NCBI GenBank assembly: GCA_032622095.1
Contig: CP136065.1
Coordinates: forward strand, 94,621,343-94,685,342
Reading direction: 5' to 3'
Origin: Siphonodentalium dalli
Taxonomy: Eukaryota; Mollusca; Scaphopoda; Gadilida; Siphonodentaliidae
Length of the DNA: 64,000 nucleotides
Positions 10,959 through 22,558 of the stretch are shown in pieces (within the stretch, counting starts at the first letter, position 1; each line of letters opens with the position of its first letter). Both the position numbers and the translations under genes were made by a program. Under the pieces are notes generated by a model. It saw nothing but the letters and a program-made list of their open reading frames with translations. It searched no databases and was not told the DNA's origin.

Positions 10959-11814
10959 GAAGGTCCCCATAGGGCAAAGTCGTGGATGATGACTCCTAGA
11001 TAGGAGAGCCACAGCAATACAGTGTATATACTGTTTGTACAGTACTGTTGATGTAAAACAAATATTCTATTATATGATTAAAGGGAAGTGGCAGCCATGG
11101 GGGAACATCAAGTCCCGGGTGGCTGCATGCAGGTTCATTCCAAACACGACCCCTTGGCTCAACTTGCAGGATTGAGCCATGATTAGATGTGGTGAGATCG
11201 CGAGCTCACCTTAATGGCTGTGCCGTCTCGTGGGTAGTTCACGCCCATTGGTCGCTAAAAACCCTCTATGTGTATCGAAGAAGAGTAGGCTATATATGCG
11301 ACCGCATTAGAGAACATTTCTGCACCCAGATACAAACAAGAAAACCATAGTCAGAAATGGTAACGCCACCAAGATCGTATTATTAGCCATAAATATAAAT
11401 CATAATATAAAATATATTGGTTACATGAATGGACCGCCTCAGAATTCCGTTAAGATAAGTAATTCTTCAAATTATTACAATGAACTACGGCTTATAAATT
11501 ACTGCAGGTTTCTCATTCGCCACACCAGAATGCTTCTAAATGCGGATCAAAGCTAAGAGTGCGTGGCACAGCCATTGTTCATAGACATTTTACAGATAGC
11601 GAGAATGATGCATGCTGGGAACGAAAGCATCCACAGCAAAGCCATGTGCTTACGGGGGCATGCGTTTATTATAGGGGATTTATGGTGGGCCTATAAAACT
11701 AATTATAACTTTGTTATCTGTCATAGTTTATGCGTGAAATTTTAAACATATATACCTGGACATCTACCCCTTCCAGAATGTTGAAAAACATTTTCAGTTG
11801 CTCATCGTATTTTT
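10959..11814. other. Unassigned sequence between palindromes
   Basis: No gene recognised. 11085-11290 is less AT-rich than its surroundings. 11395-11450 (AATATAAAATATATTGGTT.. CAGAATTCCGTTAA) recurs as a direct repeat at 12660-12712 on the far side of the 11.8-kb foldback. Confidence 0.5.
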
Positions 11815-12575
11815 ATAGACGAAATAGTCCGAAATTCCAGAAAATTGCGCTAACTGCTCAATGTTTTAATGTGTTACAAAACGTCTGATAAAAATAGTTC
11901 TATCGGGAATATTCACACCATTTTTTTTCAGAGAACATAGTGTAAATATAGTCCTATCGGGATATCGTAAAGGAGATTAATTAAACCCCTCAGACTGCCG
12001 AAACTGACGACATTAAATTCGCTTTTTCGTGTCCCGCGGAAATGAAACTTGTCTGTCCATTGATGACGTTATTTATTTGACATAGTATTTTTTTCTTCTG
12101 TTGTATTTGAACACTTGTTGCACGCGCAGGCTGCACGATCATAATAACTTCAACCGATAAGCGCCGACTGATACCCGCGCAACAGTTTGTCTCAAATAAA
12201 TTGTTATCAAAACGCAGGTTTATGGCCGCGGACATAAGCCGATTAAGTGTAATGTAATTTATCCATGAATTTGACTGAAAAATTGTGATTCTATCACCAT
12301 TAGCCACGAAAATGGGACCTCTAAACAGGCAAGTTTGATTTTCGGCGGACACGAACAAGCGAATTTATTGTCGGCAGTTTCGGCAGTCTGAGGGTTAATT
12401 AATCCCGAATTAAACGGAACTACTTTACGATAGTCCGATAGGACTATGTTTACTCTATGCATGTTCTCTGAAAAAATAGTGTGAATATTCCCGATAGAAC
12501 TCTTTTTATCAGACGTTGTGTAACACCTTAAAACATTGAGCAGTTATAGCGCAAACCGAAATGTGTTGTCTTGCA
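11815..12575. mobile_element. Small foldback element, about 760 bp
   Basis: Inverted arms 11815-12050 and 12320-12575 share, in order inward, TGCTCAATGTTTTAA, CGTCTGATAAAAA, CTATCGGGAATATTCACAC, CAGAGAACAT, GTCCTATCGG and CCTCAGACTGCCGAAACTG. The loop (12050-12320) has no recognisable gene. Internal CTATCGGGA-type motifs recur twice per arm. I could not define exact ends or a target duplication. Confidence 0.75.
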
Positions 12576-14089
12576 AGATATCCCACCGCTTTAGCTAAAT
12601 TTACCTTCCTACAATATCCATAAAGAGGATCATATATTATATACCCACGGTTTTAATTATAGAATATAAAATATATTGGTTTCGCGAATGACCAACTCAG
12701 AATTCCGTTAAAATAACAATAACAACCAGCACCTATAACGAACCGTTTTACTGGACTTGGCCTACTGGTCGCGTAGTTCCGACTTTTAAATAAACGGAAT
12801 TTCCAACTCTATAAATAAAAGCCCCACAATGCATTCGCCCTGTCCACCACGCAATATCAAAATCTCAGCAGCTAGATACACCACAGGTGGCGTAATAAAT
12901 GCTCTTTATTATTTCCATATCAGGAATACAGTAACAAACAAGACAGCAGTAAAATAAATGGGGACAAAAAGTTAGTGTAATCATGTATGAAATTTCCAAC
13001 TGTTAAAATTCTTTATAACAGTTGTGACTCCCACCCCCTCAAAATACCTCCATCATTCGATCCCCGTCCCCATCATAATGGGGACAATAATTACTAGTTG
13101 GGATACCAGGCAATGGTAACCATGTATTTTAACCTTTATGTTGTAGTGTAATAATGTATGAAATTTCCAACTACATGTGCATTAACTTTTTTTTACAAAA
13201 GTTGTGAATCATACACACTCAAAATCTAACTTCCACCCCCACCCCACTACACTGTCCCTTCCACTTAAAAACATTCTGGAGATCAAGTTGGCCACAGGTG
13301 TTCAGTTATTTTATACCATGACTCCCTATTGTACTGTGTACAAACATGCTATATAATATATTTGTGCTGTACACCCTACTGTGTGTGAACAGGAGTCCGA
13401 CCGTGGGTAACACGTTTCTACTGTGGGTAACGCGTTTTAATGGCATTTCAATGGTTAAAGTTTATACCCATAGTAGAACTACATCCGAGTTGACCTTTCA
13501 TTAACCTTCCATGACCTCGATCAAAATCACTCTATTTTTAAAATGTAGCGCCTCGCGATGAAAACAATTTGATACTTTCGATTCAATTGAATATTATACT
13601 CACTAATGCGATAAAAACGAACAGTTATTTCCGTGGAAATCACATCCAGATCAACAAATTGAACATATATTTCAAGAAATAGACGTAAAAAACTCGAACA
13701 ACAAACGGTGGATTTCAAAATGACTTTCGTGGTTTCCTGTTCACTGTACGGCGGAGAAAAAAAAGTTCCCGCAATGTGTTATATTTATATTCATTAAATT
13801 CGTATTCCCATATATATATTCATGTTGTTTATTTATGGCGGTTTCATCATGATTACAGTTTATTGTGAATTGGCTACAATGATACCATATTCGTACAATT
13901 GAATGTTGACCTAATTCAATGTATCAATACGCCTGATCAGCTGTGATAGTGTACGTCGATGTACGGCCAAGTGTGGGGAACACAACGGGGATGATTGTGA
14001 ATGGTGCGACAGAATCATCTTAATTTAAGTGGGTTTATTTCGATTTCATAGCAGTTGTTGCTCCTGTACCGGTCATGGTATAAACAAAA
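12576..14089. other. Non-coding stretch with a short tandem repeat
   Basis: 12955-13250 holds two diverged direct copies of a unit with ATGGGGACA, then TAGTGTAAT.ATGTATGAAATTTCCAAC. 12830-12900 (CATTCGCCCTGT.. CACAGGTGGCGTAA) has a second copy at 15122-15190. Nothing else is recognised. Confidence 0.5.
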
Positions 14090-14227
14090 TACACACGTAG
14101 TGTTTCTGAATACCAAATTTACACCACTCGTGGGATTGATGATTTACCACACTCGCTAAAGCTCGTGTGGTAAACCATCAATCCCACTCGTGGTGTAAAT
14201 TTGGTATTCAGAAACACTACGTGTGTA
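14090..14227. mobile_element. Near-perfect 138-bp hairpin MITE with TA ends
   Basis: TA (14090-14091) is followed by CACACGTAGTGTTTCTGAAT and the remaining arm to a short loop near 14158, then the inverted arm ending ATTCAGAAACACTACGTGTG and TA (14226-14227). The arms pair almost without mismatch, suggesting a young copy or ongoing arm homogenisation. TA duplications are typical of Tc1/mariner-derived MITEs (inference). Confidence 0.85.
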
Positions 14228-14639
14228 TTCTATATATACCCCACGTGTCTTGGACTGTTGCCAAATTCACAGTGCTCCATTAGAGGGCCTGCTTGGACTG
14301 TTGCCAAATTCACAATGTTAACTGCAGAGAGGTTGTATGTTATTGGAGACGTTCTAATATGACAATAGGCTGGCCTAATTAACGAACCATGCACAGCTAA
14401 ATACACACAAGCAACTTTTAATCTTCAAATAGATACAATTGTCGGCCTCCAAAATTCAATATACTTTCTTATATACAAACAAACATTGAACTCATACCAT
14501 TGTTTCACTTAACCAAAATAGCGAATTTCCCCAAAAGAACGCATATAGACTGCGCATGCAGAAAATAAAAGATGGCCGTTACTACAAAAAAAACAGACAT
14601 GCGCACTCCAATTAAAAGTACCCATAATTCAGTTCACTA

Positions 14640-15130
14640 CACCAGGGGCTCCCAACAGGTTATACAATGTTTTCAGGCTATCAGATTATTTATATTTTCG
14701 ACTTTAAGTTTACAATTTGAGCCTGTCCTCACTCTATCGATACGATTTATCATAAACATATTATACACCAGTGGCGTTAACTTTACAACTTCGGCATCTA
14801 CGTGATTATATCGGTACGATTCAGTAAGGTACAAACAATCTCCATAAAATACAGCAGGGGCTCCCAATAGGTTATTCCCATTTATTATGGGCTCCCAATA
14901 GGTTATACAATATTTTCAGGCTATCAGATTATTTATATTTTCAACAACATATTATTACACCGGTGACTTTAAGTTTACAATTTGAGCCTGTCCTGACTCT
15001 ATCGATAGGATTTATCATATTTTCATAAACGTATTATACACCGCTGGCGTTAACTTTACAATTTCGGCATCTACGTGATTATATCGGTACGATTGAGTAA
15101 GGTACAAACAATCTCCAAGAATACATTCGC
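14640..15130. repeat. Tandem duplication of about 240 bp
   Basis: Two direct copies start GGGCTCCCAA.AGGTTATACAAT (14647 and 14890) and run through TTCAGGCTATCAGATTATTT, TTTGAGCCTGTCCT.ACTCTA and CATCTACGTGATTATATCGG to GGTACAAACAATCTCCA. Small indels separate them. Confidence 0.85.
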
Positions 15131-15159
15131 CCTGTACTCCATGCGATATAAAAAAAACC

Positions 15160-16407
15160 AAATGCTAGTAACACCACACTAGGTGGCGTAACAAACTTTG
15201 ACTTCCATCGGTTCCAGTGTGCAGAAGACATACGGTATGTAAAGGAAGTCGTACCAACAACCCATCTGGGAAAAGTAACTGCGTGGTCACCGCTGTTGAA
15301 GAATTTAACAAAAGTTCACTAAGCACAGGTTCGTCGATTGATATAAAGATTGGACACCCCTCTGATACACATTTCGCAATGCTGCACATTTGACACAAAA
15401 CGTCTAAACGGTTGTTTGATGCTGTGCGTGTAAGCGGAATGGTCATGTGAGTCAGGTAATTTCGTTGATAATGGCAACAAAGTTACGTTACAAGTTACAC
15501 GTACTGTGGCTGAACCTGGTTATTTTATTAACAGTCACTAAACCTCCCAATTCGTATAATCTTATATACAACTGTGAAGCTATATTATGCGAAGTAAACA
15601 TATACAATGATGTAATTTCTTCAACTCAAGTAACTATCAAACGCCTCAGCTTGATAAGGTATGTGTATAATGCATAAATGTGTATAGGAATATTCCGTGT
15701 TTGTCTCATCTTGCAATGTATTGTATTGTTGGGGCGATGGGTGCAATAACGTAACAAACAAATGCGACAGAAGATGATACAATCATTATGTGTCTCGTCA
15801 ACTCTTGAGAGTTTGTCCTGGATTATTGTTCAAAATGGAATTGAATTATCACCCATGTAGAGGGGCAAAACAAGTTTATATTTCACGATTTTCGGTCTAC
15901 TTTCATCAGAAGACTCCGAAATGTTACCATCTGTAAATGATACCATGACGTTATCATAATGTATATCTCGAAGTGGGTAGACTTCAATATAATAGCACAA
16001 AATAATCGGAGTCGTACTTTTGTATTCTGCCATACCGAAATTTCTAAAACTGATTTTTTTTCTTCTGAATTTTGGGGTGGGGGTGACACAATATACCACC
16101 ACATAGCATCTATGGCAAATTATGACATCATTATCCTACAATCATGTGCAGTATATATTTCCACAAGTTTCTATATTATATACGTGATCTCCATTCAATG
16201 CAATACTGAATAATCGCCTATTAAGATGGGCGAAACAACTGAAAATGAATGATTTTTTGTCTATTTTCCACGCAAATTTAAGAAATGTTCACATCTATCA
16301 CCGCAATCATGGCATTTCATTACTTTGCATTTATAAGTGTGTAACCTGCTATATCGTAGAACAAACATATCCCGAATACCTGTGCTTATGTATTCATTTG
16401 TGCCGAA
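15160..16407. repeat. Outer inverted repeat, right arm, with the preserved empty target site
   Basis: Reverse-complement partner of 1-58 plus 9451-10640. At 16348-16356 it reads GCTATATCG once, where the left arm carries two copies of CGATATAGC with 9.4 kb between them. The right arm therefore shows the state before the giant foldback inserted. It also keeps the better version of a degraded frame on the minus strand (15165-15446, with MTIPLTRTASNNRLDVLCQM). Confidence 0.88.
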
Positions 16408-16830
16408 TTTCCCTAAAACAGTGACTTTTTGCTGAATTTTGGGGTGAGGGTTGAAATAATCTTACATAACACATCACATGTTAAATATAATGACATATTC
16501 AGCATATTGTCGTATGTGGTATATATATATACGCACTTTTCTAGACTATATACGGTATCCCTGGTCAAAACAATATTGATCTATCGCCCATTAAGTGAGG
16601 CAAACAAAATGAAAAATTGCGCTGTTTTGTCTATTTTTACAATAAATCTAAAAACAATCTTCGTTATATCAAAGAAATCGTACCACTATCATAGTAAATA
16701 TCTAAAGGCATGTAGACTATAATATTTTAGCGCAAAATGTTCGCGTTTCTATACTTTTATTTCTCATTTTGCCGAATTTTACAAAAACAGGGATTTTTGC
16801 TGAATTTTGGCACTTAATCAGCTAAAATCA
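16408..16830. repeat. Diverged tandem units of about 370 bp at the right end of the outer element
   Basis: The block CCGAATTT..AAAACAG.GA.TTTTTGCTGAATTTTGG begins near 16036, 16404 and 16772. Downstream positions also match (CGCC.ATTAAG near 16215 and 16582; TTTTGTCTATTTT near 16255 and 16626). Three degenerate units suggest a subterminal repeat array, as in the inner foldback. Confidence 0.65.
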
Positions 16831-17017
16831 TCCTTTGCATCATTTGTATATTTCACACCGGGTCCTACCCGATGCGGAATGTCATAACCTTCAAAATGAT
16901 GTATCACAAGCTTGTGTGTGGTCCCGATGGAATAAACTTTCTGAAATCGGTTCCGTCCGCTTCACTATTATGAGGGTCTCACTCATAACTAATTACATTA
17001 TTTTTACGAATACAGAT

Positions 17018-17730
17018 CTATGCAAAAAATAACTGTCCTACCCGAGCTCAAGATCAATGAAAGTCAGATACAAAGAGTTAAAAACACTAAATTCCTAGGA
17101 ATTAATATTGAAGAAAATTTATCATCATGGAATATGCAAGTGGAATCTATTACCAAAAAACTGTTAAAAAATTTAGGAGTCATGAGAAAAATCAGTGATT
17201 CATACCCAGAGATACAATGAAAACAATCTATTCTGTACTGATTATCCCACATCTCACTTAATGTAATGCCATATGGAGTGCAACAACAAAGACAAACCTT
17301 GAAAAGCTTGAAAAAATACAAACCAAAGCAATCGCCACACTATATCTTACAAACAAAAAAGCATACCAGAAATATGCAGGGACCACAATTTGCTATTGAT
17401 GAAGGACATTGGAAACATGCAACTAATACAAATTTTACATGATTTCCATCAAAAGAAACTCCCCAAATCGCTGTCTTCAATATTTACTATTATACATGAC
17501 ATACATGATATCCACAACCACAAATTTGTCACAATACACGGTTCAAAGCAAATTCAAATCTGTATTGTGAATTCGGAAGAACAAAAAAAGCAAGAAGTGT
17601 CATATCAACCAGAGCCAGATGTCTATGGAATTAACTCCCATATGATTGTAAGCTTCGCATAGAAACTAGTGATAAATATCATAAGTACCTGAAAACACAT
17701 TTCATTAATAAATACACCCCAAATAACAAA
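17018..17730 (+). pseudogene. LINE reverse transcriptase C-terminal fragment (CR1/L2-like)
   Basis: Reading frames contain RVKNTKFLGINIEENLSSW, then KKLLKNLGVMRKI and, after a frameshift near 17217, MKTIYSVLIIPHLT and KLEKIQTKAIATLY. After more breaks come NMQLIQILHDFHQKKLP and KYLKTHFINKYTP. This order (thumb and post-RT region FLG..D..L.W, IYPYLxYC, LxxLQKRAIR) is typical of CR1/L2-type LINEs. The catalytic RT boxes are absent upstream, so the copy is 5' truncated. Several frameshifts and stops make it dead. Confidence 0.85.
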
Positions 17731-18461
17731 TAACAATCCAGTCTGTATGTATACTCTCCCCCTATTATATATACTAAGGCAATGTCAGCCAACAGTTCCT
17801 TACGACAGAGACTGTCCAGAAGAGGGGTGGGAGAAATTAATGAACTTCTCTTTAGTCTCGTAGTATAATCCTCCCTCTCCTGGTCAGCTCTCCTGGTGAG
17901 GAACAGGCCAACCAAACTTATGCCACATTTCCTCCCTGTGTCACTATTTGTCACTCATGTACATCTGAACAACAGTGCAAAATTAATCAACTTAATTATG
18001 CCCCTAACCAATTCCCCAACCAAATCAATCAGTATTCACACCCATATTTCATTGATCACCTAAAAATACTGGTATTCTTCACATTCTTGAAAATATACAA
18101 GTATTGCAATATGATCGCGCATGTCTCAACATGAAGACATGAAGATAATCATATTGGCTACCAGATAAAGCTACTAAAACTACTAAAAAAAATTACTATA
18201 ATCGCCATCTCACAACACCCCCCCCCCCCCCGGCCCACCCATGCCCCCACCCCTTCTTGTCCATCTCTATACGAAACTATACACACATTGTAAATCCGTA
18301 CCCGCACTATATACACCCAATATCCATACACATTACACTGTATCATTATACAAACATAAGGGCCCTGCCCTTGCAAGTTAAACTTTTTGTGGGGTCCTGC
18401 TGTTATATATCTACTATAATTATATTGAATACCAAATAAATCTTATTGAATATTGAATCTT
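17731..18461 (+). repeat. Probable 3' UTR and tail of the preceding LINE
   Basis: Follows the LINE frame without a break. It ends in a short-repeat tail (ATTGAATACCAAATAAATC, TTATTGAATATTGAATCTTG), the kind of 3' end used by CR1/L2-like elements. A C run lies at 18220-18231. Confidence 0.55.
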
Positions 18462-18659
18462 GATAATTTATAACAACATGGTGGAATTAGAATGCACATT
18501 TACCTGTGTTGTTCGGGCCTAGGCCTATTATGAGCTTTCGCTTGTATTGGCTAATTGTCGTAGTATAACATACATGTATATTTGCTCTATTTACAGTGCG
18601 CTCTTGAAAGTCAAAATACATAGCAGAATTTGTTTGGCTTGCCTCGATCGCCACTGGTC

Positions 18660-19210
18660 ATTTAAAATTGATTTAAAATCATTCACCGAACCGGCCGACA
18701 CCAAATGTTCAGGAGACTGTTCCAATTGTTTGTACTTCTGGCTGCAAAGTTGTTCTTGCATAAATTGGTGTTATACCCTTTCTTCCTAATCTTCTTGCCG
18801 TGACCTCTTGTTTTGCTTCCTCCAGTATCTGTGTATAACTCCATCGTTTTCAGCTTGATTTCATCCTTCTTCTGCATTGTCTTGTACATTTGAATCATAT
18901 ATGGGTCCCCTCTCTTCGATATTCTAATGTTGGTAATCCTAGTTCTTTGATTCTTTCTTCATATTCTTTATTTTTGATTCCTTCCATCATTTTAGTTGAT
19001 CTTGTCCGCACTCTTTCTATCATTGTTTTGCATTTTTTTTATAGTGATGCGACGATATAGATGTCCCGTATTCAAGCTTGGATAAATGCTTTGTATAGTG
19101 TGGTAAACATCTGTTTATCCATAAATCTCGGAATGTTCTTTTAGAATTCCAAGTTTCTGGTTGGCCTTATTCTGAACATTCATCAACAATATCGTCGAAA
19201 TGCAACATCA
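18660..19210 (-). pseudogene. LINE RT C-terminal fragment, minus strand
   Basis: On the reverse strand, broken frames read (5' to 3') YEERIKELGL-like and RGDLIQMYK-like blocks near 18890-18970, then GGSKTRGHGKKIRKKG and TNLCKNNFAARSTNNWNSLL (18683-18898). The RGH..KL.K......RK.FF..R....WN.L pattern is a common C-terminus of CR1-group LINE ORF2. Multiple stops; orientation is opposite to the neighbouring LINE copies. Confidence 0.75.
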
Positions 19211-19256
19211 TGACAAGAAGATACAATGAAGGCTCTCAATATCAAGGAGGTTGGAG

Positions 19257-19743
19257 TTAAAGGTACTCAATCCGATAAAACTCATCTCAATTACTATTTC
19301 AATGGCTTCGGGGGTCAAAAATATTTGATTCGAGTCGAGGAAGTCACACATCAACGCTCAGATTTGTTAGATATCGATTTTAAAAATCTATTATTTTTCA
19401 TTATCGGGAATTCTTTCTGGCCCAGTACGTAGTAAAAATTGCGTGATTATTACCACTTGATTTTAGAGTTATCCATCCTTGTCTGTTTGAATAGAGTTTT
19501 GGATTAATCATCTCGAGCAGGTTTCAAAATTGACGGCAATTATTAGTACTCATCTCGAGAATTTAACAGATTTCAAAAATCAATATCTAATAACTCTGAG
19601 CTTTGTTTGATGGGTTCCTCGACTCGAATCAAATATTTTTTACCCCCAAAGCCAAGAAATAGTAATATAGGACCCTCTGATCGGATTGTTGTTGTTGGAA
19701 TCTGTTGAGATGGGGACCCTCTTTACGGATTGAGTACCTTTAA
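19257..19743. mobile_element. TTAA palindromic MITE, copy 1
   Basis: TTAA (19257-19260) is followed by AGGTACTCAATCC, and the other end reads GGATTGAGTACCT then TTAA (19740-19743). Long imperfect inverted arms share GGCTTCGGGGGT and GATTCGAGTCGAGGAA. It is inserted in the LINE RT gene. TTAA duplication fits Kolobok or piggyBac; the termini do not settle which. Confidence 0.88.
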
Positions 19744-22558
19744 ATTTCAAAACTTTTAAAAACTGTTTGCTACACGTCTATATGTAAAAAATCTAACAAA
19801 TGATATCATCGAAAGAAAAGCGGTACCAAATGTGCTCAAAGAAGGGTTACTCGCTCCAGTACCAAAGACAGATAAGGACAATCGAATGCCAAGACAGATA
19901 AGAACAATCGAATGCCAAGACAGATAAGGACAATCGAATGCCAAGACAGATAAGGACAATCGAATGCCAATACAGATAAGGACAATCGAATGCCAAGACA
20001 GATAAGGACAATCGAATGCCAAGACAGATAAGGACAATCGAATGCCAATACAGATAAGGACAATCGAATGCCAATACAGATAAGAACAATCGAATGCCAA
20101 TACAGATAAGAACAATCGAATGCCAAGACAGATAAGGACAATCGAATGCCAAGACAGATAAGGACAATCGAATGCCAATACATATAAGGACAATCGAATG
20201 CCAATACAGATAAGAACAATCGAATGCCAAGACAGATAAGGACAATCGAATGCCAATACAGATAAGAACAATCGAATGCCAAGACAGATAAGGACAAACG
20301 AATGCCAAGACAGATAAGGACAATCGAATGCCAATACAGATAAGGACAATCGAATGCCAATACAGATAAGGACAATCGAATGCCAAGACAGATAAGGACA
20401 ATCGAATGCCAATACAGATAAGAACAATCGAATGCCAAGACAGATTAGGACAATCGAATGCCAATACAGATAAGGACAATCGAATGCCAATACAGATAAG
20501 GACAATCGAATGCAAATACAGATAAGGACAATCGAATGCCAATACAGATAAGGACAATCGAATGCCAATACAGATAAGGACAATCGAATGCCAAGACAGA
20601 TAAGGAAAATCGAATGCCAATACAGATAAGAACAATCGAATGCCAAGACAGATAAGGACAATCGAATGCCAAACAATTACAAAGGAATTACTGGTTTTGA
20701 ACAAGATTCTTGAAGTTGTTATTTTCCAATGAATAAATGCAAAACTTCAAAATACTCAAAACAGGCTGCAGCCAGGCTTCAAGTAAACATGCTCTCCTTC
20801 ACACGCATCTCTCATTGTGTCGGATGTCATAAATGAGACAAAGGATCAAGGAAGACAAGTACTCAAGTAGCACTTGCAACTCTCGATGCATGCAGCTAAG
20901 GCATTTGACAAAGTCAGCCACATTCATCTTCTGAGGAAGTAAACTCTTAGTAACGTATTTGCAAGCTCTTAATAAAGTATTGCAAACTCAAATCTAATAC
21001 CAGAATCAAATGGAATGGGAATCTAGGAGCACCCTTCAAATGTCTGCAAGACACCCGACAAGGAACTAATCAAGTTATCTCAAACTGTGCATAAAAGACA
21101 CAAAAACAAAATATTAGACGTCCTGCAGCAAAATGCAGTTGGAGCAGAGATATGAAACATCTATGTGGGGGGGGGGGGGGTGCACAGACAGTACCAGATG
21201 ATATCGCAATACTTGCTTTTACGTCAGAAGATCTTCAGACAGCCCTGCGCGCGTTGTCGATGCCATTACAAAGGAAGACTGCATCAGAATAAATCGCACA
21301 ATAAGTGATGTAGTATTATTAAACAAATCGAAAACAAAAATACACACACCTGACAGTGGAGAATGGCTTATTGGAGATATCATTATCAAAGAAACAGACT
21401 CTACAACACTTGGCCTTACCAGGTTCAACGGAAAATTGCAGATGGTTGAAGTAAGGATTGAAAAAGGGAGAAGGACCCTATATGGCATTATGGGAGCTGG
21501 TCTGAATGGGAAAATGGAATAAACCCTCATATCTCATGCGAAATGTATCATCTGTTTGGAATACCAATGACCATTTATGGGATGGATGTTATATCGTTAA
21601 CAAAGAAAGATTTGAAAAGATACGATTATTTGGGCACAAAACCTGCCTATCAGATGCAGCCAGCAGCCAATATTTTGCTTGGATCTCTTCCTCTGACTAA
21701 AGCACTGGATACAAGGGCGCTGATACTTTTTCATCGTGTTGCTGTGAGAGCTGGATCACCTGAAAACATGCTTGGAAGACGTCAGTTAATGATGAAACAT
21801 ATGAACAGCAATAGTTGGTTTGTAAAAATAAGAAGAATTCTAGACAGATATTCGCTTCCATTGGCCTTTGACATTCTAGAAAATCCACCGCCTGCCTCAG
21901 AATGCAAATATAACTGTAGATGAACGATTTGATGAATACCAGAGAACTGAGTGGGAAGCTGAAGTGGAGTGCAAAGCTATCTCTTCGATATCTTCAAATA
22001 CAATATCAACCATGCAACTGGAAGACATCATGCCATATGGCGCTCTCTATAAATACGGATCCCAGAGAAGTTCGTAAAGCTATGAGCAAGGCAAATATAC
22101 TAACTATAGAAAGTATACCCTTCAATGTAGCCGATATATATTCAACTAGTTTGATGTGAGCCCAACGTGTCTCCTATGTAAAGAACACCCGGAGGGAAGA
22201 CAGTACTTCGTTATTGCATGTGAACAGTTAAATGGAATCGGTGACAGCTTTATGAAAGGGATCCAGTCCGTTCTTGAATAATATTGTGACCTAGATATAG
22301 ATGAGAGAAGATTCTGTGAAATAAAGAATTAATGCTGGACAATTAATGCTTACTGGACTGTAATTTCTGACTTAGTACAATTTAATGAGGATACCATCAA
22401 CAATGAGTCATTCACTGATCTGTGATCTACATATCAAATGATCAGCGAATTTAACTCAATGCATATCTTTTCTGATGTAACAATTTGGATGGTCTTTATC
22501 GGATCATGGACAATTTTCTCTGCTACAATGTGTTAGTATGGTCAATACCAGCTATGTT
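19744..22558 (+). pseudogene. LINE ORF2-like pseudogene carrying an internal minisatellite
   Basis: Recognisable pieces in order: VLKEGLLAPVPKTDKDNRMP (19840-19890); after the minisatellite, NNYKGITVLNKILEVVI (20671-20730); KAFDKVSHIHLLRK (20897-20940); the catalytic box degraded to VPDDIAILA (near 21190); VVDAITKEDCIRINRT; the thumb RRTLYGIMGAGLNGK; LTKKDLKRYDYLG; AVRAGSPENMLGRRQL; NSWFVKIRRILDRYSLP; and a C-terminal Cys/His motif CLLCKEHPEGRQYFVIACE (22170-22220). The order matches a non-LTR retrotransposon polymerase with a C-terminal zinc-knuckle-like tail. Frameshifts and stops occur throughout. It probably began upstream of the MITE at 19257 and is cut at 22559 by a hAT-like element. 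Confidence 0.85.
19863..20672. repeat. 26-bp minisatellite, about 31 units, expanded from LINE coding sequence
   Basis: Units read ACAGATAAGGACAATCGAAT plus GCCAAT or GCCAAG. They vary mainly at two sites (T/G after CCAA, and G/A in AAG[G/A]ACAA). The first unit is in frame with the LINE sequence PKTDKDNRMP and the last runs into NNYKGITV, so the array grew out of one 26-base stretch of the RT gene. Because 26 is not a multiple of three, all three reverse frames stay open and give spurious repetitive ORFs of 200-306 codons. Confidence 0.93.

Noticed and set aside
19863-20672. A CRISPR-like array
   Set aside because: Units abut directly with no unique spacers, the host is eukaryotic, and the unit derives from LINE coding sequence.
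19756-20704. Three overlapping reverse-strand ORFs of 200-306 codons encoding repeated hydrophobic segments
   Set aside because: They are the three reverse frames of the 26-bp minisatellite; each frame repeats the same 26 residues because 26 is coprime with 3. No membrane protein gene is supported.
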